Below, piece after piece: positions 11,440-21,835 of a stretch of 64,000 nucleotides of DNA (positions are counted from its first letter, which is position 1; the number at the start of each line of letters is the position of its first letter). Below the pieces are notes generated by a model that did no database searches, had not been told where the DNA came from, and saw only the letters and a program-made list of their open reading frames with translations. The translations under genes and the position numbers were made by a program. The DNA is from Epiperipatus broadwayi (lineage: Eukaryota; Onychophora; Udeonychophora; Euonychophora; Peripatidae). The DNA lies in assembly GCA_028023455.1 (NCBI GenBank), contig JAQFVV010000049.1, positions 7,608,647-7,672,646 on the forward strand, read 5' to 3'.

Positions 11440-13540
11440 ACTGTGATCAGAATAGATGATGATGATGGTTTGCGCCAACTAGACTCAGGGAGACACAAGA
11501 CATCTTAAATTGTTTAGACAATTGAGACAAAAGCACAAAGACAAACATCAGCCAAATTAAGTTGAAACAAATTTTAAAATTTTATTAAGAGAAAATAAAT
11601 TATGAAGTATAATTTATTGACACAATAAATAGGGTTAACTCAGGCGTGTACCAGAAATACTAACGGCCAAGCTATGACAGACCGACAGATCTTCTCATAA
11701 ACGAATTATAAAGGGAGGAAGCAAATTTTATTCAGCAGAGGATTCACCCAAACATTGGTTCTCACTTTCAGATATTTAAACAATACACCCTTGAAACAGA
11801 TTAAAGAAACCAGCGCCGCCGAGCTTTTCGATGTTCAAAAAAAATGGTCAGACCCTGAATGTCCTTATGTTGGTATGAGCTGCACCTATTATTACGTTTA
11901 AAATAACAGTGATTGATCCACTCAAGAACAACCAAAAAATATGATTGAAATGAAGTAAAACAATTAAAACTGGTGAATCCCAGCCAAACGATTGGCGAAA
12001 ATTACTCTAAAATTAATAATTAAAGGTCTCAATAAGAGACAAGTAAATCATTAGAAAACCAGTTACATCTGCCCAGCAATTAAAGAAAATGAATTACAAA
12101 CAAATTCTGAGTACATGCTCTGATAAATTTAAAGTACACATAAGAAATACAAAAATAAAACTATCGGAGAGTGCACAGGAGTACTAAAATATTAAAAGTT
12201 TTAAATACTTTAGCAGAACAAAAGTATCACTCACCTGTAATTTAAAAAGGGATAAATTTTATCTTCCTACTGATGACTTATAAAATTACAAAGAAAAACA
12301 CAATTCTAATTTCCGCCTTCAGAGATATAAGAAATGAAATCTCCACCTGTGGAAAATTAGATAATAAAGTCATCAGCCAAAAGATTTTTGGAGGTTTAGC
12401 AATAGGGCAAACACAGAGTTTAAAATTAATTATTGAATAATAACATAATTACAGGTAAGCATTTAAAAGGCATGACTGCCAAAGCATTTATAAAAGTCTT
12501 ACATAAAAATAAAAAACTCACTCGTCACTCTCCAATAAACAAAAATTGAAAGTAACTTGGAATCTTAAAACTAAGATTCCAAGACACACTACAAGATACT
12601 GGAAAACACGGCAAATATTAAATATGAGGCTAAATAGATTACTTAAGCTTATAAATACACATTTTTAATTAGACTGAGTGGAGATTTATTGAGAATTAAT
12701 TTACCCTGGGAGGAATAAAAAAGAAAATAGTTACCTTTCGGTTAAAAAAAACAATGTTCACGTAGAGTGCGCACTATTATTTTAGTTCATTTTCAGGTCC
12801 TTAGATAGTGGCAAGGTAGAGGTAAAGAGGTTCCAGCTTCTTCTAGATGTTTAAGGCATTACTAGAGAAAATTTGGAAATTAGGGATCCGTCTTTTATTA
12901 AGTTAGCAAGCCATTCGGGTGGTGATAACATGTATAGTATTTGTCATCTTGTTGTAAGCAAAAGGATTTAATAACAGCTAATTTCCTTTAAGAATTTAAA
13001 TGTCTGAACTGATATAAACTTTCACTTGAGAAACAGCTTGTCTAGTTAAGAATAATGAATTAATTAACTGTCCAAATTTTGGAGGCTATTTATACCTTGC
13101 TCCATTTCGCACGAAACACTTTCCTTGTTGTTGAATGCTATGCCTAAAGCAGGGCAAATATTAATCTCCAGCTCAATCTAATCTAAGAATTCTACCCAGG
13201 TATTATTGAAACAAAAACAACTACATAAACATCAAATCTCCACCTTTAGAATTAATTTACAATAATTAAAATAAAAGCAACAGGAATGTAATCAACTAGC
13301 CAACTTGTTTTTAATAATCAAATTGATTTAAAAACAAGCGGTATAAGAAAACTATTTTAAAATAAATCGATCAACATTGAAATGATCTGTTTTACAGATA
13401 AACACGTGTGTATTTTGAAACACGTACTCTTTTTAAATAATAATGAAAATTTAAACCTTAAATGTTTAATGAAAGTTAAAAGCTTAATAAATTTCCTTTT
13501 TTTAATAACACCATTGAATCGGAAATCAAACCGGTTCAAT
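11440..13540. other. Unassigned, relatively G+C-rich block, probably an old insertion
   Basis: This 2.1-kb block is visibly less A+T-rich than its flanks and contains CpG-bearing words (GCGCCAAC near 11473, CAGCGCCGCCGAG near 11811, AGTGCGCAC near 12767). No reading frame above about 60 codons and no terminal repeats were found. It may be the body or a long terminal repeat of an unrecognised element. The left end abuts the TA tract and the right end runs close to the tandem ribozyme repeat at 13545. Confidence 0.35.
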
Positions 13541-13544
13541 ATAT

Positions 13545-14147
13545 ATAATTAAAACAAATTATAAATTTCATAGCTTGCTTTTAAGCTTGCATTTTATGAT
13601 CAATAGCTGGAGCTTTACCAATAGCTCTAAACAAGCTTTGTTTAGATAAGTGCCGAGAGAGATAGAATTTAAAATCTATCGAATCACCTACCTCCAGATC
13701 AGCTGGTTTCGAGCTTAATGGCTCATGTCAGTGAAAGGCTGGGAGACTAGAAACTAGATCTAAAATACTAACTCAAAAGTTAGCACTTATCAAACATGTT
13801 TCTATCAATTTGAAAGTGTTAATTTTTCGGACATGTAAATGTCTTCAAATCCAGCTTAACAAACTAGATAGTTATATGGGTCCGAATTCAGCTCAGTTTC
13901 ACCATATAGTAAAAGCCTCTGCAATATATAGCATTGCAAAAACCTTCAGAGGTACACTTATAATAATTAAAACAAGTTATAAATTTTATATCTTGCTTTT
14001 AAGCTTGCATTTTATGATCAATAGATGGAGCTTTACCAATAGCTCTAAACAAGCTTTGTTTACATAAGTGCTGAGAGAGAGAGAATTCAAAATCTCTATT
14101 GATTCTCCCTACCTCCAGACCAGCTAGTTTTGAGCTTAATGGCTTAT
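13545..14147 (-). mobile_element. Partial tandem array (421-bp unit) of a retrozyme-like element
   Basis: Segment 13545-13726 is repeated in the same orientation at 13963-14147, giving about 1.4 copies of one unit. Equivalent predicted cleavage positions (13697 and 14118) are 421 bp apart. Each copy carries a hammerhead-like motif on the minus strand at its boundary. The unique part, 13860-13893, resembles 18312-18346 of the foldback ribozyme element and lies upstream of the motif in both. No coding frame is convincing; the 85-codon frame at 13810-14067 overlaps the repeat and has no motif. Tandem units separated at ribozyme sites are typical of retrozymes and PLE-derived repeats. The assignment is by inference. 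Confidence 0.6.
13691..13737 (-). ncRNA. Hammerhead-like ribozyme motif, family C, copy 1
   Basis: Minus strand, in order: stem I strand CUUUCA, CUGA, CAU where UGA is expected, stem II GAGC/GCUC with loop CAUUAA, GAAA, stem III ACCAGCUGAU (self-complementary except one C/A pair), cleavage-position C, and stem I strand UGGAGG. CUUUCA and UGGAGG pair over six positions with two G-U pairs. The CAU replacing the invariant U-G-A core segment would abolish activity. Copy 2 has the complementary change in stem III, so the consensus ACCAGCUGGU is a perfect palindrome ending in GUC, the preferred hammerhead cleavage triplet. Confidence 0.55.
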
Positions 14148-14150
14148 ATA
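14112..14150 (-). ncRNA. Hammerhead-like motif, family C, copy 2 (truncated)
   Basis: The minus strand has a decayed stem II (AAGC/GCUC), an AAAA in place of GAAA, the self-complementary ACUAGCUGGU, then C and UGGAGG. The 5' part with the CUGA box is lost into a TA tract. It is useful mainly for reconstructing the family by comparison with copy 1. Confidence 0.45.
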
Positions 14151-17100
14151 TATATACATACACATTATAGTAAATATATATTCATTTTATGCATATAATT
14201 GCAAAAATTATCAAAATATGCCAATGAATTCTAAGATAAACTTTGGTCCATTACAATCTATTTTATTAGGCCATTACATAATAGAATTATTTTCATGTGC
14301 TTGAAAATACACTATAGGAAATATAGCAGAACAACATCTCTGTCAAAAACATTTAAGTCAAATATTATTTCCAAAGTGCTCTTTAGATATATTCATGGAG
14401 TTTTCATTCAAAAATCACATGCAAAATGCATATAAGGAAAGACTAATTATAAGTGTATATTTACTTAGAAATTTTAAATGTATGCAGAATTATGTGGTCA
14501 GTAACATAGTTGGTTTAACTTTTGCCATTGTAGTTATTATTTATCTACATATCTAGTTAAAAGCTTAGACATCTGTTGAAAGGTGGATTCATTTTGTATC
14601 TGATCATTGCAAACTTTGATATTGATACCGGATGATGTGAAGACTGTGCTGGATTTGTAAATGTAGTATGTAAATTGCTCTTCTCCACTTTAACAAAATT
14701 CAATTTTAGTTGTCTGTATTGTAGATTATAGAAGTTTGATTATAAATATAATTAAAATAAGTAGTTTCTTACTCTGCGTTGAGACATTAAATTAAGGGTG
14801 ATTTGAGTAGATGCTGTAAGATCTTGGTTGATTTACATTATATCTACTTATTATTAATTACGGGTTTATTAAAAATTTAAAAATAAAATCAAAGATGGGT
14901 ACATTTTTTAACACTTCTTGGTAAGGTTTGATACTGATCAGGTGGCATGAACATACTGCTGGATTTATAAATAATGCTTTGTAAATAATTTCTTTATATT
15001 TTTTCAAATTTTTACCTTTTTAACAATGCATTTTTCATATCAGCGATATTACATCACAACCATCCAAGAAAAATCAGACCATTCTCACTCGCATATGTAT
15101 ATATGCCATTCAATTTTTTTTTTTTTTTGCTATAAAGCGCTTGTGTGTATAAGTCTGTATGCGTGATAAAAAATTTTTTATTCTGCAAAAAAAAAAAAAA
15201 AAAACGAAAAACCTAAAATCTAAAAATTACTGTAGGCAGTAATTAGTGAATTAGAGACTAAATTTTACATTTGTTTTACTCCTATAATTATCTTTTTCCT
15301 CTCCAAAATATTCTGCATTTGATAGATAAACAAGAATTGCTTCTGGGATTCTTTTTACGAATACTTGAAGATATTTATTATTGTCAGTAGAATTAATGTT
15401 TCTTACAAAAAAAATATTTTCAATGTTATCATTCAATATTCATTCGAAAAATTAGAAAGCAATTGAAGAGCACTGTTATTATTTAGTATATCAAAATTTA
15501 TCGCAGCAAATACATTTTTGTTTATTATAAGCTTCTAATAACCATTAACAAGAAGCAAAAAATTATTCTTTGAATTCTGTGGAAATACAAATTAATAGTT
15601 AGACATATAGCGAGATAGAAATAAAAATATATACATTTTTGTATATATATTGATAATGTCTTGCAGTAACTTATAGCTAAATAAACACTGGAATTTTCTC
15701 AGATTTGAATGTTTTTTTATTGAATATCTTGTAATTTATATATAAACCTACATATACTTACATGTACTGATCCTAATATATTTATAATTCAACGTAAACA
15801 TATATATATATGTATGTGCATAAATATTGAAAATAAATGGGAATTTCCAGGTATTTACGGAGAGAAATTTTAATAATGAATTAAAACTGTCAATTGTAAA
15901 TTGAAGTCACACACCATCTAGTAATAGTATTTCTGTATGTCTGTAAACACAAAGTGGAACAATTTATAGATTAGCATGCTAGATATTGTAAAATCATATA
16001 TATTATATATGTAAAAATTGAAAGATTACAATTTTTTTTTTTTATTAAGGAAAACATTTCTTTAAAATAAATACACAAATTCTTCTTATACTTTAATAAC
16101 TTGGATAGTAAATTCAAAGGCCACTCCATGTCGGTTAATGCATCAAGTATTTCAGGTATCATGCTATTATATCTATGCAACTGAGATATGTCTTCCCCAA
16201 AGAGTGCGCCTTGGAGTTGATGTACTAGTTTTATTGTTTTTATTAAATTGAAAATTGAGCCATTCTTTAATTCATAGATTGAACGTTAGTTTTTTTTTCA
16301 AATTCAGTCTCACTTCTTACCTGTGATCCCCACTTGAGATTTATCATTTTTTCAGTCATGCATTTATTGGAATGAGAAGTCAAATTAACTAATCAACTAT
16401 TGTTTCTGGAGGTCGATCCCATCGTTCAAGTTGCCACTATTACACAGCTTATTATTTCAATCATAGAAACACGATTACAGAGTTAAACCCTCTTTGTCAT
16501 CCAATCTGTTGATTCTTCTTTCCAGAAAATTCGTTTCAATGTCTTAGTTCGCCATCTTACACTTCCTAAATATTTTTCCATTAATAAACAAATCTCTAAT
16601 ACAAAAAGTTATATATAATAAAAAGTTTTTATGAACTTTAAAAATATAAGTATTTTTTTAAAAAAATATTTTACCAGTTGTATGATGCCAACAGGACTTT
16701 TGTACATTAAGTAGTGGTCTTTGATTTAATTAATTATTGCTTTACATCATTATAGAATGATTAATGTTATTTCCATCTTGTTGATTATGTAATTGTGACC
16801 ATTAACTTGTGATTATTTGTAATATTATTTGACTTCATAAGCCATCAAATTATCTTTTAATTTCAAATGAATTCTATTATATAATTTTTGGATTTCAATT
16901 ATGGAATTTGGTAAATCACTTAAGATAATTTATTATATTGAATTCACATTACTTTTTTACTTTTCACTCTTCTCATTTCCTTCTGTTATATTAACGATTG
17001 TGTTGATTCTTTCTATTCTTGACCCTTTGTTCAACATTTAAAGTGATGTTTTTTCATGAGCAAAGATGAGACTATTTTTTTTCTCTTAATTACATATATA

Positions 17101-18022
17101 TTAGGTTATGTTTACATTTATTAAATTATATTTAATTATTGAAATAAAGTTGTTAAGAAACATTCTTTATTCTTGTTTGGTTGATTATTAATCTAATAAT
17201 TATTAAATGTCATATTTCCGGGTAGCCAATAAATTAATTTCTCTGAAATTTCTTGATCCTTTGTTTAACATTTACAGTGCTATTTGGTCATGGCCTGAGT
17301 GAGACTCTTTTTCTCTTAATATATATATTGTAATGAATAACCTAATGGGTATTAATGAATAATTATGAACTTTACATGGGAAATGTTCTAATATCATCCT
17401 TCATACCCCTCACATCACTAATAAAATTTGGAAGAAATATGAGGCACATTCCTTATATATATTCAATCTAGATAAGACCAAAATTAATAAAATATTGATA
17501 AAGCAATAAGTATTATAAGTTAACTACACAACAAAATAATTAAAACAATTAACATATTTATTAGTACATAAATCAATATATTTTAATAACTAAATAACAT
17601 AAAAGTATAATTTGATTACTCGTGTTAATATTACCAAAGATAAAAGAAATAGCAAATGGAATGAATGCTTAAGCTATGCCTTAACAAACTACAAAACCAA
17701 ACATCCCAAATTTCTTGATTATGAAATATAAATTTTTTATAAGGTACTAACTTTAACTATTTTCATATGGTCACATGACATCTAGCATTTGCATGAATTT
17801 CATTGACATAGATTAGCCTATTCTGTACTATAATAGCATTGCTATTGGCTTATTAATTTCTAATACTTTTAAATATATTATATGGACATGAATACACATA
17901 TCATGTTAGTATAGCTTATTACCTCATTAATCTTTAACATACTATTATTTTTATAATAATATTTTCTAGTTCATTAATCATGTCATGTTCCTTTAAATAA
18001 ATGTTAAATACTTAGGGATTTA
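14148..18022. other. A+T-rich DNA, no gene recognised
   Basis: The stretch has long T and A runs (15118-15128, 15187-15203). A diverged direct repeat of about 50 bp lies around 14617-14670 and 14927-14980, sharing the word CTGGATTT followed by GTAAAT or ATAAAT. Open frames of 60-70 codons (15251-15436 and 15971-16180, both minus strand) are Asn/Lys/Ile-rich and have no motif. Nothing else was recognised. Confidence 0.5.
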
Positions 18023-18125
18023 AAACAGGCAAAACTCACTATACATATTTCCACTCACTGCAAATTAGAGTAATCAAAGATGCCAGAAGGCATGTGCATA
18101 AAATCCCCATTTAGTGCCTACTCAT

Positions 18126-18180
18126 CCAATATCCCCAAACTAGTTTCTGGCTTGTGACCTTTGTCAGTGAGGAGCCTTGG
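18126..18180 (-). ncRNA. Hammerhead-like motif, family A, left arm (core mutated)
   Basis: The minus-strand order equals that of the right arm, but the first box reads CUGACAA instead of CUGAUGA. The invariant G of this box has become A, so cleavage is not expected. Stem II is GGU/GCC, GAAAC and ACUAGU are kept, and the CCAA/UUGG part of stem I is intact. Confidence 0.5.
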
Positions 18181-18585
18181 ATCTGAGAGCACTGCACCTA
18201 GATCTTAGAATCTAATGCAACTCTCCAGCAGTTACCTTTCATCTCAACTACAAAACTATGAGTCTTAAATTGAAAACACCTTAATATTTTCAATCCAAGC
18301 TCATCCACTTATATAGTCATATAGGTCTGAACTCAGTTCAGTACCCATACATTTTGGTGTCTTTGATTCTTTAATAACCATATCCACCACCATCTTATTA
18401 GGCAGGATTGATTTTAAGCCAATAAACTAAGTTCAGACCTATATGACTATATAAGCTGATGAGCTTGGATTGAAAATATTAAGGTGTTTTCAATTTAAGA
18501 CTCAGTTTTGTAGTTAAGTAGAGATAAAAGGTGGCTTCTGGAGGGTTACATTAGATATTAAGATCTATGTGCAGTGCTCTCAAAT

Positions 18586-18640
18586 CCAAGGCTCCTCACT
18601 GATGAAAGTTACAAGCCAGAAACTAGTTTGAGGATATTGG
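18586..18640 (+). ncRNA. Candidate type I hammerhead ribozyme, family A, right arm
   Basis: CUGAUGA (18599-18605) and GAAA (18619-18622) are separated by 13 nt. The palindrome ACUAGU (18622-18627) forms stem III and is followed by U18628 as the cleavage-site base. Stem I is closed by UCCUCA (18593-18598) with UGAGGA (18629-18634), six Watson-Crick pairs. An internal loop of GGC opposite UA follows, then CCAA (18586-18589) with UUGG (18637-18640). Such an internal loop in stem I is where type I hammerheads make tertiary contacts. Weak points: the closing position of stem II is A opposite A, and stem II itself (AGUU/AGCC side) is decayed in this copy; in the 62-kb copy it is GGC/GCC. ACUAGU is too short to fold on itself and would need a dimer, as in PLE hammerheads. 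Confidence 0.62.
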
Positions 18641-18743
18641 GTGAGTAGGCACTATCTGGGATTTTATGCACAGGTCTTCTGGCATTCATTGATTACTCTA
18701 GCTTGTAGTGAGTGGCAATACATATAGTAAATTTTGCCTGTTT

Positions 18744-20039
18744 CAATAACAGTTATAAGCAAGAATAAGAAATGGTGATCATATGATGTAGATAGGCATT
18801 TAAAATGAATGACCTAATATGTTTGAAGTTGTGAATCATGCATAAAAAATATTTTATAATAATGTACATGTTTCATGTAAGAATATTAACTTTATTATCA
18901 ACAATAATATTATAAATCTATCCTGTATCTCTCACTTAATTCTCTATAAAGAAGCAAAGATGAAACCTGTAAGGAAAAACATATTTACATAAAGCACAAT
19001 ATTAACTTATGCTCACTTAGATTAATTTGGATTCTTGTCATCAGTAGGGCACAACAATGAGATATATGTATTTTAATAAATCTGCCTCCAATTCAGGTGT
19101 TTGCACAAATAATTATACCATAAAATATCATTGTATCAATGCATATTATAATTTATACCAGATTTCTGTTATATATTAATAATAAAAATAACAGATATCT
19201 GTGTCATTATTTTCAGCAAATGAGCAAGATTATCACATCTGTATTTATATACTCAAGATAGAACAATATAAACAATTATTGACAGATCTCTATTTCAAAT
19301 TTTAAATAACTTTAGGTATTCGCATCTGTCATTCCTCATTTATTATACAGTATATCAAAATAATATCAAATACACACACATGGAAAACTCAACGTCTTTA
19401 TAAATAATAACAAATAAACCAACACATTTAAATTATCTAAATCACATTATTATTATATAACAAAATTCCAGAAAGTTATAGACAAAAGAATGAATTTCCA
19501 ATAATTAATTAACTTTAGAATATTCATGCAATACATGTAAGGTTATTACAAAACTTAAAGTTAGAATGTTTATACTTTTAATTCAAATTCTGATGTCATT
19601 AATATAACTAATAAATACTTCATTCTTTTTAATAATGTTAATATAAATAAACCTACTGAAGCTTTCATTTTCTATGCATAAAATTAAAAATATTATTTAA
19701 ACCCTTAATTATTGAAAACATTAATTATTAACTTATTGCTATAAAATATGCACAGCTAATAAAACACATTAAAATGCCTGAAATAACAATAATTGATGTG
19801 TATATATATAACTTTATTTCCATTTCAATTCATATTTTTAATAACTTTTCAAATGTATGTAAGTAGATCTCATAATCTATGATATTCTTCTTTTATCAGC
19901 TTTCTATTTGGCTTAGTTCATTAAGCCAAACAGAAAACAGATGAAGGAAGAATAACACATTTTTTTGTTTAGAATACTAACACATGTGTGTGAAGTCATT
20001 ATATATATATAATTCTCTTATACATTCAGTATACTGAAA
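18744..20039. other. A+T-rich DNA; 18744-18791 is repeated near 47 kb
   Basis: The first 48 bp beyond the foldback (AATAACAG...GGTGATCATATGATG) recur inverted at 46992-47035, next to a mini hairpin with the same end sequence. The rest has no recognisable coding or repeat structure. Confidence 0.45.
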
Positions 20040-20210
20040 GTTTCTTATATATGTAAGCAGAGGAATTTGAACTTAGAATTTTTCAGTCTATATCTGTCCT
20101 CCACTCCATCTCAATCAACCAATGCACATGATAACATATTGTGAAAAAGATAAATAATCCCCAATATATGTATTTCACACAGAACAAGCACTCATCAGTT
20201 AGCCAGATCA
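20040..20210 (-). repeat. Repeat with family B hammerhead motif, upstream copy
   Basis: 20040-20186 matches 21622-21770 as a direct repeat (shared blocks GTTTCTTATATATGTAAG, TTTTTCAGTCT, CCTCCACTCCATCTCAA, GTGAAAAAGAT and CCAATATATGTATTT). The two copies bracket a Penelope-like remnant, as the pseudo-LTRs of Penelope-like elements do. However, the ribozyme-like motif faces the opposite strand to the reverse transcriptase, so the association may be chance. Confidence 0.6.
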
Positions 20211-20214
20211 TAAT
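20154..20214 (-). ncRNA. Candidate type I hammerhead ribozyme, family B
   Basis: Minus strand: AUGAUC, UGG, CUAA, then CUGAUGA (20198-20192), a 15-nt stem II region GUGC...GUGU, GAAA (20176-20173), AUACAUAU as stem III, A as cleavage base, UUGG, then GAUUAU. Stem I forms from CUAA/UUGG and AUGAUC/GAUUAU, with a small internal loop between. Stem II holds only C-G and wobble pairs here. The copy at 9035-9092 has AUACGUAU, a perfect palindrome, at stem III. The boxes are intact, but the stem II weakness makes activity doubtful. Confidence 0.55.
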
Positions 20215-20544
20215 CTCCCACACATATATACAATCAATACTTGGCTTATATTAAGGTAGCAATTTCTTACACTTTAATGGGTAGACTTCAATCAACTCAA
20301 CCTTCCAACTACTCAACTGTACCTTTCATTAAAAAACTAATGATGGTTCATTCAAAGTTCTTATTGGATTTGATATTGTAGTCATACCCATGTAGACAGT
20401 GGAGTCGTGAGTAGCATCTACCTTTCCAAGTTCGAAATCTTAATTCTTCCTAAATTTGAATGTTATCCTAATATCTGCTAATACTTATTTTGTTAAAGAA
20501 GAAATTCACAAAATAATATATTGAGTTGATATCTTCAACCTCTC

Positions 20545-21480
20545 TTATGTAGTCCACCAAGTCTGAAGATAATACTCTTCACAATTTAAAATTTTTTGAT
20601 TTGGATATTACAAGACAGCTTAATACATTTGACTACAAAATTGTTTTAAAGCCCTTCACTTAAAATCTTAGACTATAGAATGGTTTCAAAACCCTTCAGC
20701 ATTAGAGGGACTATACATCTGAACTCTAATACTCCTCATACTCATAAATATACCGGCCTAAAAAACTTTCTTCATAGAAATTTTAAATTCTGCAAATTTG
20801 AGACTGATTGGAAAAAAATATCAAATTATTTATCAATGACCTCATTAACATAGGATACAATTGTAAAAATATTTGTGCAATCATTATTAACATTTACAAT
20901 AAAATCTCTCATCTTACAATTAATTGCTCCACCCAGTGATAAAAAAAGGTCTATTCTCCCCTACATCTCAAAAATCATGAATAATCTAAAAAAAAAAAAA
21001 AAAACATTTGTTTCTATAAATACAGCATTATTTATTTTTCATTCACCTCTATTTCTTGACAAACTTTTAAGTAACTCAAAACTTAAAATCCCCAAAGAGG
21101 CTTCACATCAAATTGTTTATAAGATCAATTGTTCTGACCCTATTTCTTTAAAGGCATACTGTAGGGATACTCATGCCCAATACTGACTCAACACAATTAT
21201 CTGTATATACATGCTAGGAAAAGCACTCAATACTTCTTTTTTCCAATACTTCTTTTTTTCCTGAACATGCATGCTATCTGATCACAATTTGATCTCTCCA
21301 CAGCCAATATTATTTGTTCAGAGTGTGATGATAGAAAGAGAAAAATAAAAGTGGCTTTGTCAATCACCAAAGATATCCATGCCATAAATAAAAAGGACTC
21401 TAGCATCTCTCTCTCTAAAAAAATGTCATTTATAACCCTCTCAGTCATTAAATGTTTTAACATTTGCTTATTCATTACAT
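20545..21480 (+). pseudogene. Penelope-like element remnant: end of reverse transcriptase and link to endonuclease
   Basis: Pieces in different frames follow the order seen at the C-terminal part of Penelope-like reverse transcriptases. First comes KSEDNTLHNLKFFDLDITRQ from about 20559. The next frame, from 20680, has a HKYTGLKNFLHR-type stretch and continues to WKKISNYL. Then come INDLINIGYNCKNI near 20834 and the frame 20875-21186, with DKKRSILPYISKIMNNL, LLSNSKLKIP and a final IVYKINC. The ...VYKI.C pattern normally leads into the Cys-rich start of the GIY-YIG endonuclease in this family; here the following sequence decays and no intact GIY-YIG motif is visible. At least three frameshifts or stops break the gene, and the reverse transcriptase core upstream is missing. 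An ordinary LINE is a less likely alternative. Confidence 0.55.
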
Positions 21481-21621
21481 TACATCAGTCTAACCCCTCA
21501 CATTATAAGTTCCTTATGTACCCATAAATATTAATAGGAGAGGAATGAGCTGAACTTATACTATCATGTAATCTATTTCCAAGGCAATACGTAAAATACT
21601 TATACATACAGTAAAACAAAT

Positions 21622-21835
21622 GTTTCTTATATATGTAAGTGGAGGAATTTGAATTTAAAATTTTTCAGTCTCTATCCATCCTCCACTCCATCTCAAGCAA
21701 CCTATTTACATTCTCACATACATGTGAAAAAGATAGATTATCTCCAATATATGTATTTTTTTCAGAAACAGTGGAGGATAGATATAGACTGAAAAATCCT
21801 AAGTTCAAATCACTCTCATTTTATATATAATATTT
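21622..21835. repeat. Foldback repeat, downstream family B copy
   Basis: It shares 21622-21770 with the copy at 20040. In addition it has inverted arms: 21647-21687 (TTTGAATTTAAAATTTTTCA...) pairs with 21771-21812 (GTGGAGGATAGATATAGACT...). The loop carries the GTGAAAAAGATAGATTATC and CCAATATATGTATTT blocks shared with 20135-20175 and, inverted, with 9055-9092. The first hammerhead box is not recognisable in this copy. The 63-codon frame at 21639-21830 is a by-product of the repeat. Confidence 0.6.

Larger units (their letters stand above)
18023..18743. mobile_element. Foldback element with a hammerhead motif in each arm (family A)
   Basis: Left arm 18023-18336 and right arm 18427-18743 are inverted copies of one sequence, separated by a 90-bp spacer. 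Outer ends read AAACAGGCAAAACTC and its complement. A third, solitary copy of the arm lies at 62053-62329 and a short fragment at about 34880-34945. Each arm contains a hammerhead-type core, degenerate in the left arm and with a complete consensus core in the right arm. No coding frame is present. The arrangement could arise from head-to-head insertion or from an inverted duplication during reverse transcription. No convincing target duplication was found around the pair. Confidence 0.75.

Noticed and set aside
11258-11498. Open frames on both strands encoding long Ile-Tyr repeats
   Set aside because: They are translations of the (TA)n microsatellite at 11292-11368.
14617-14980. Two CTGGATTT-containing blocks considered as another hammerhead family
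   Set aside because: No consistent CUGAUGA and GAAA boxes with pairing stems could be found; left as a diverged direct repeat.
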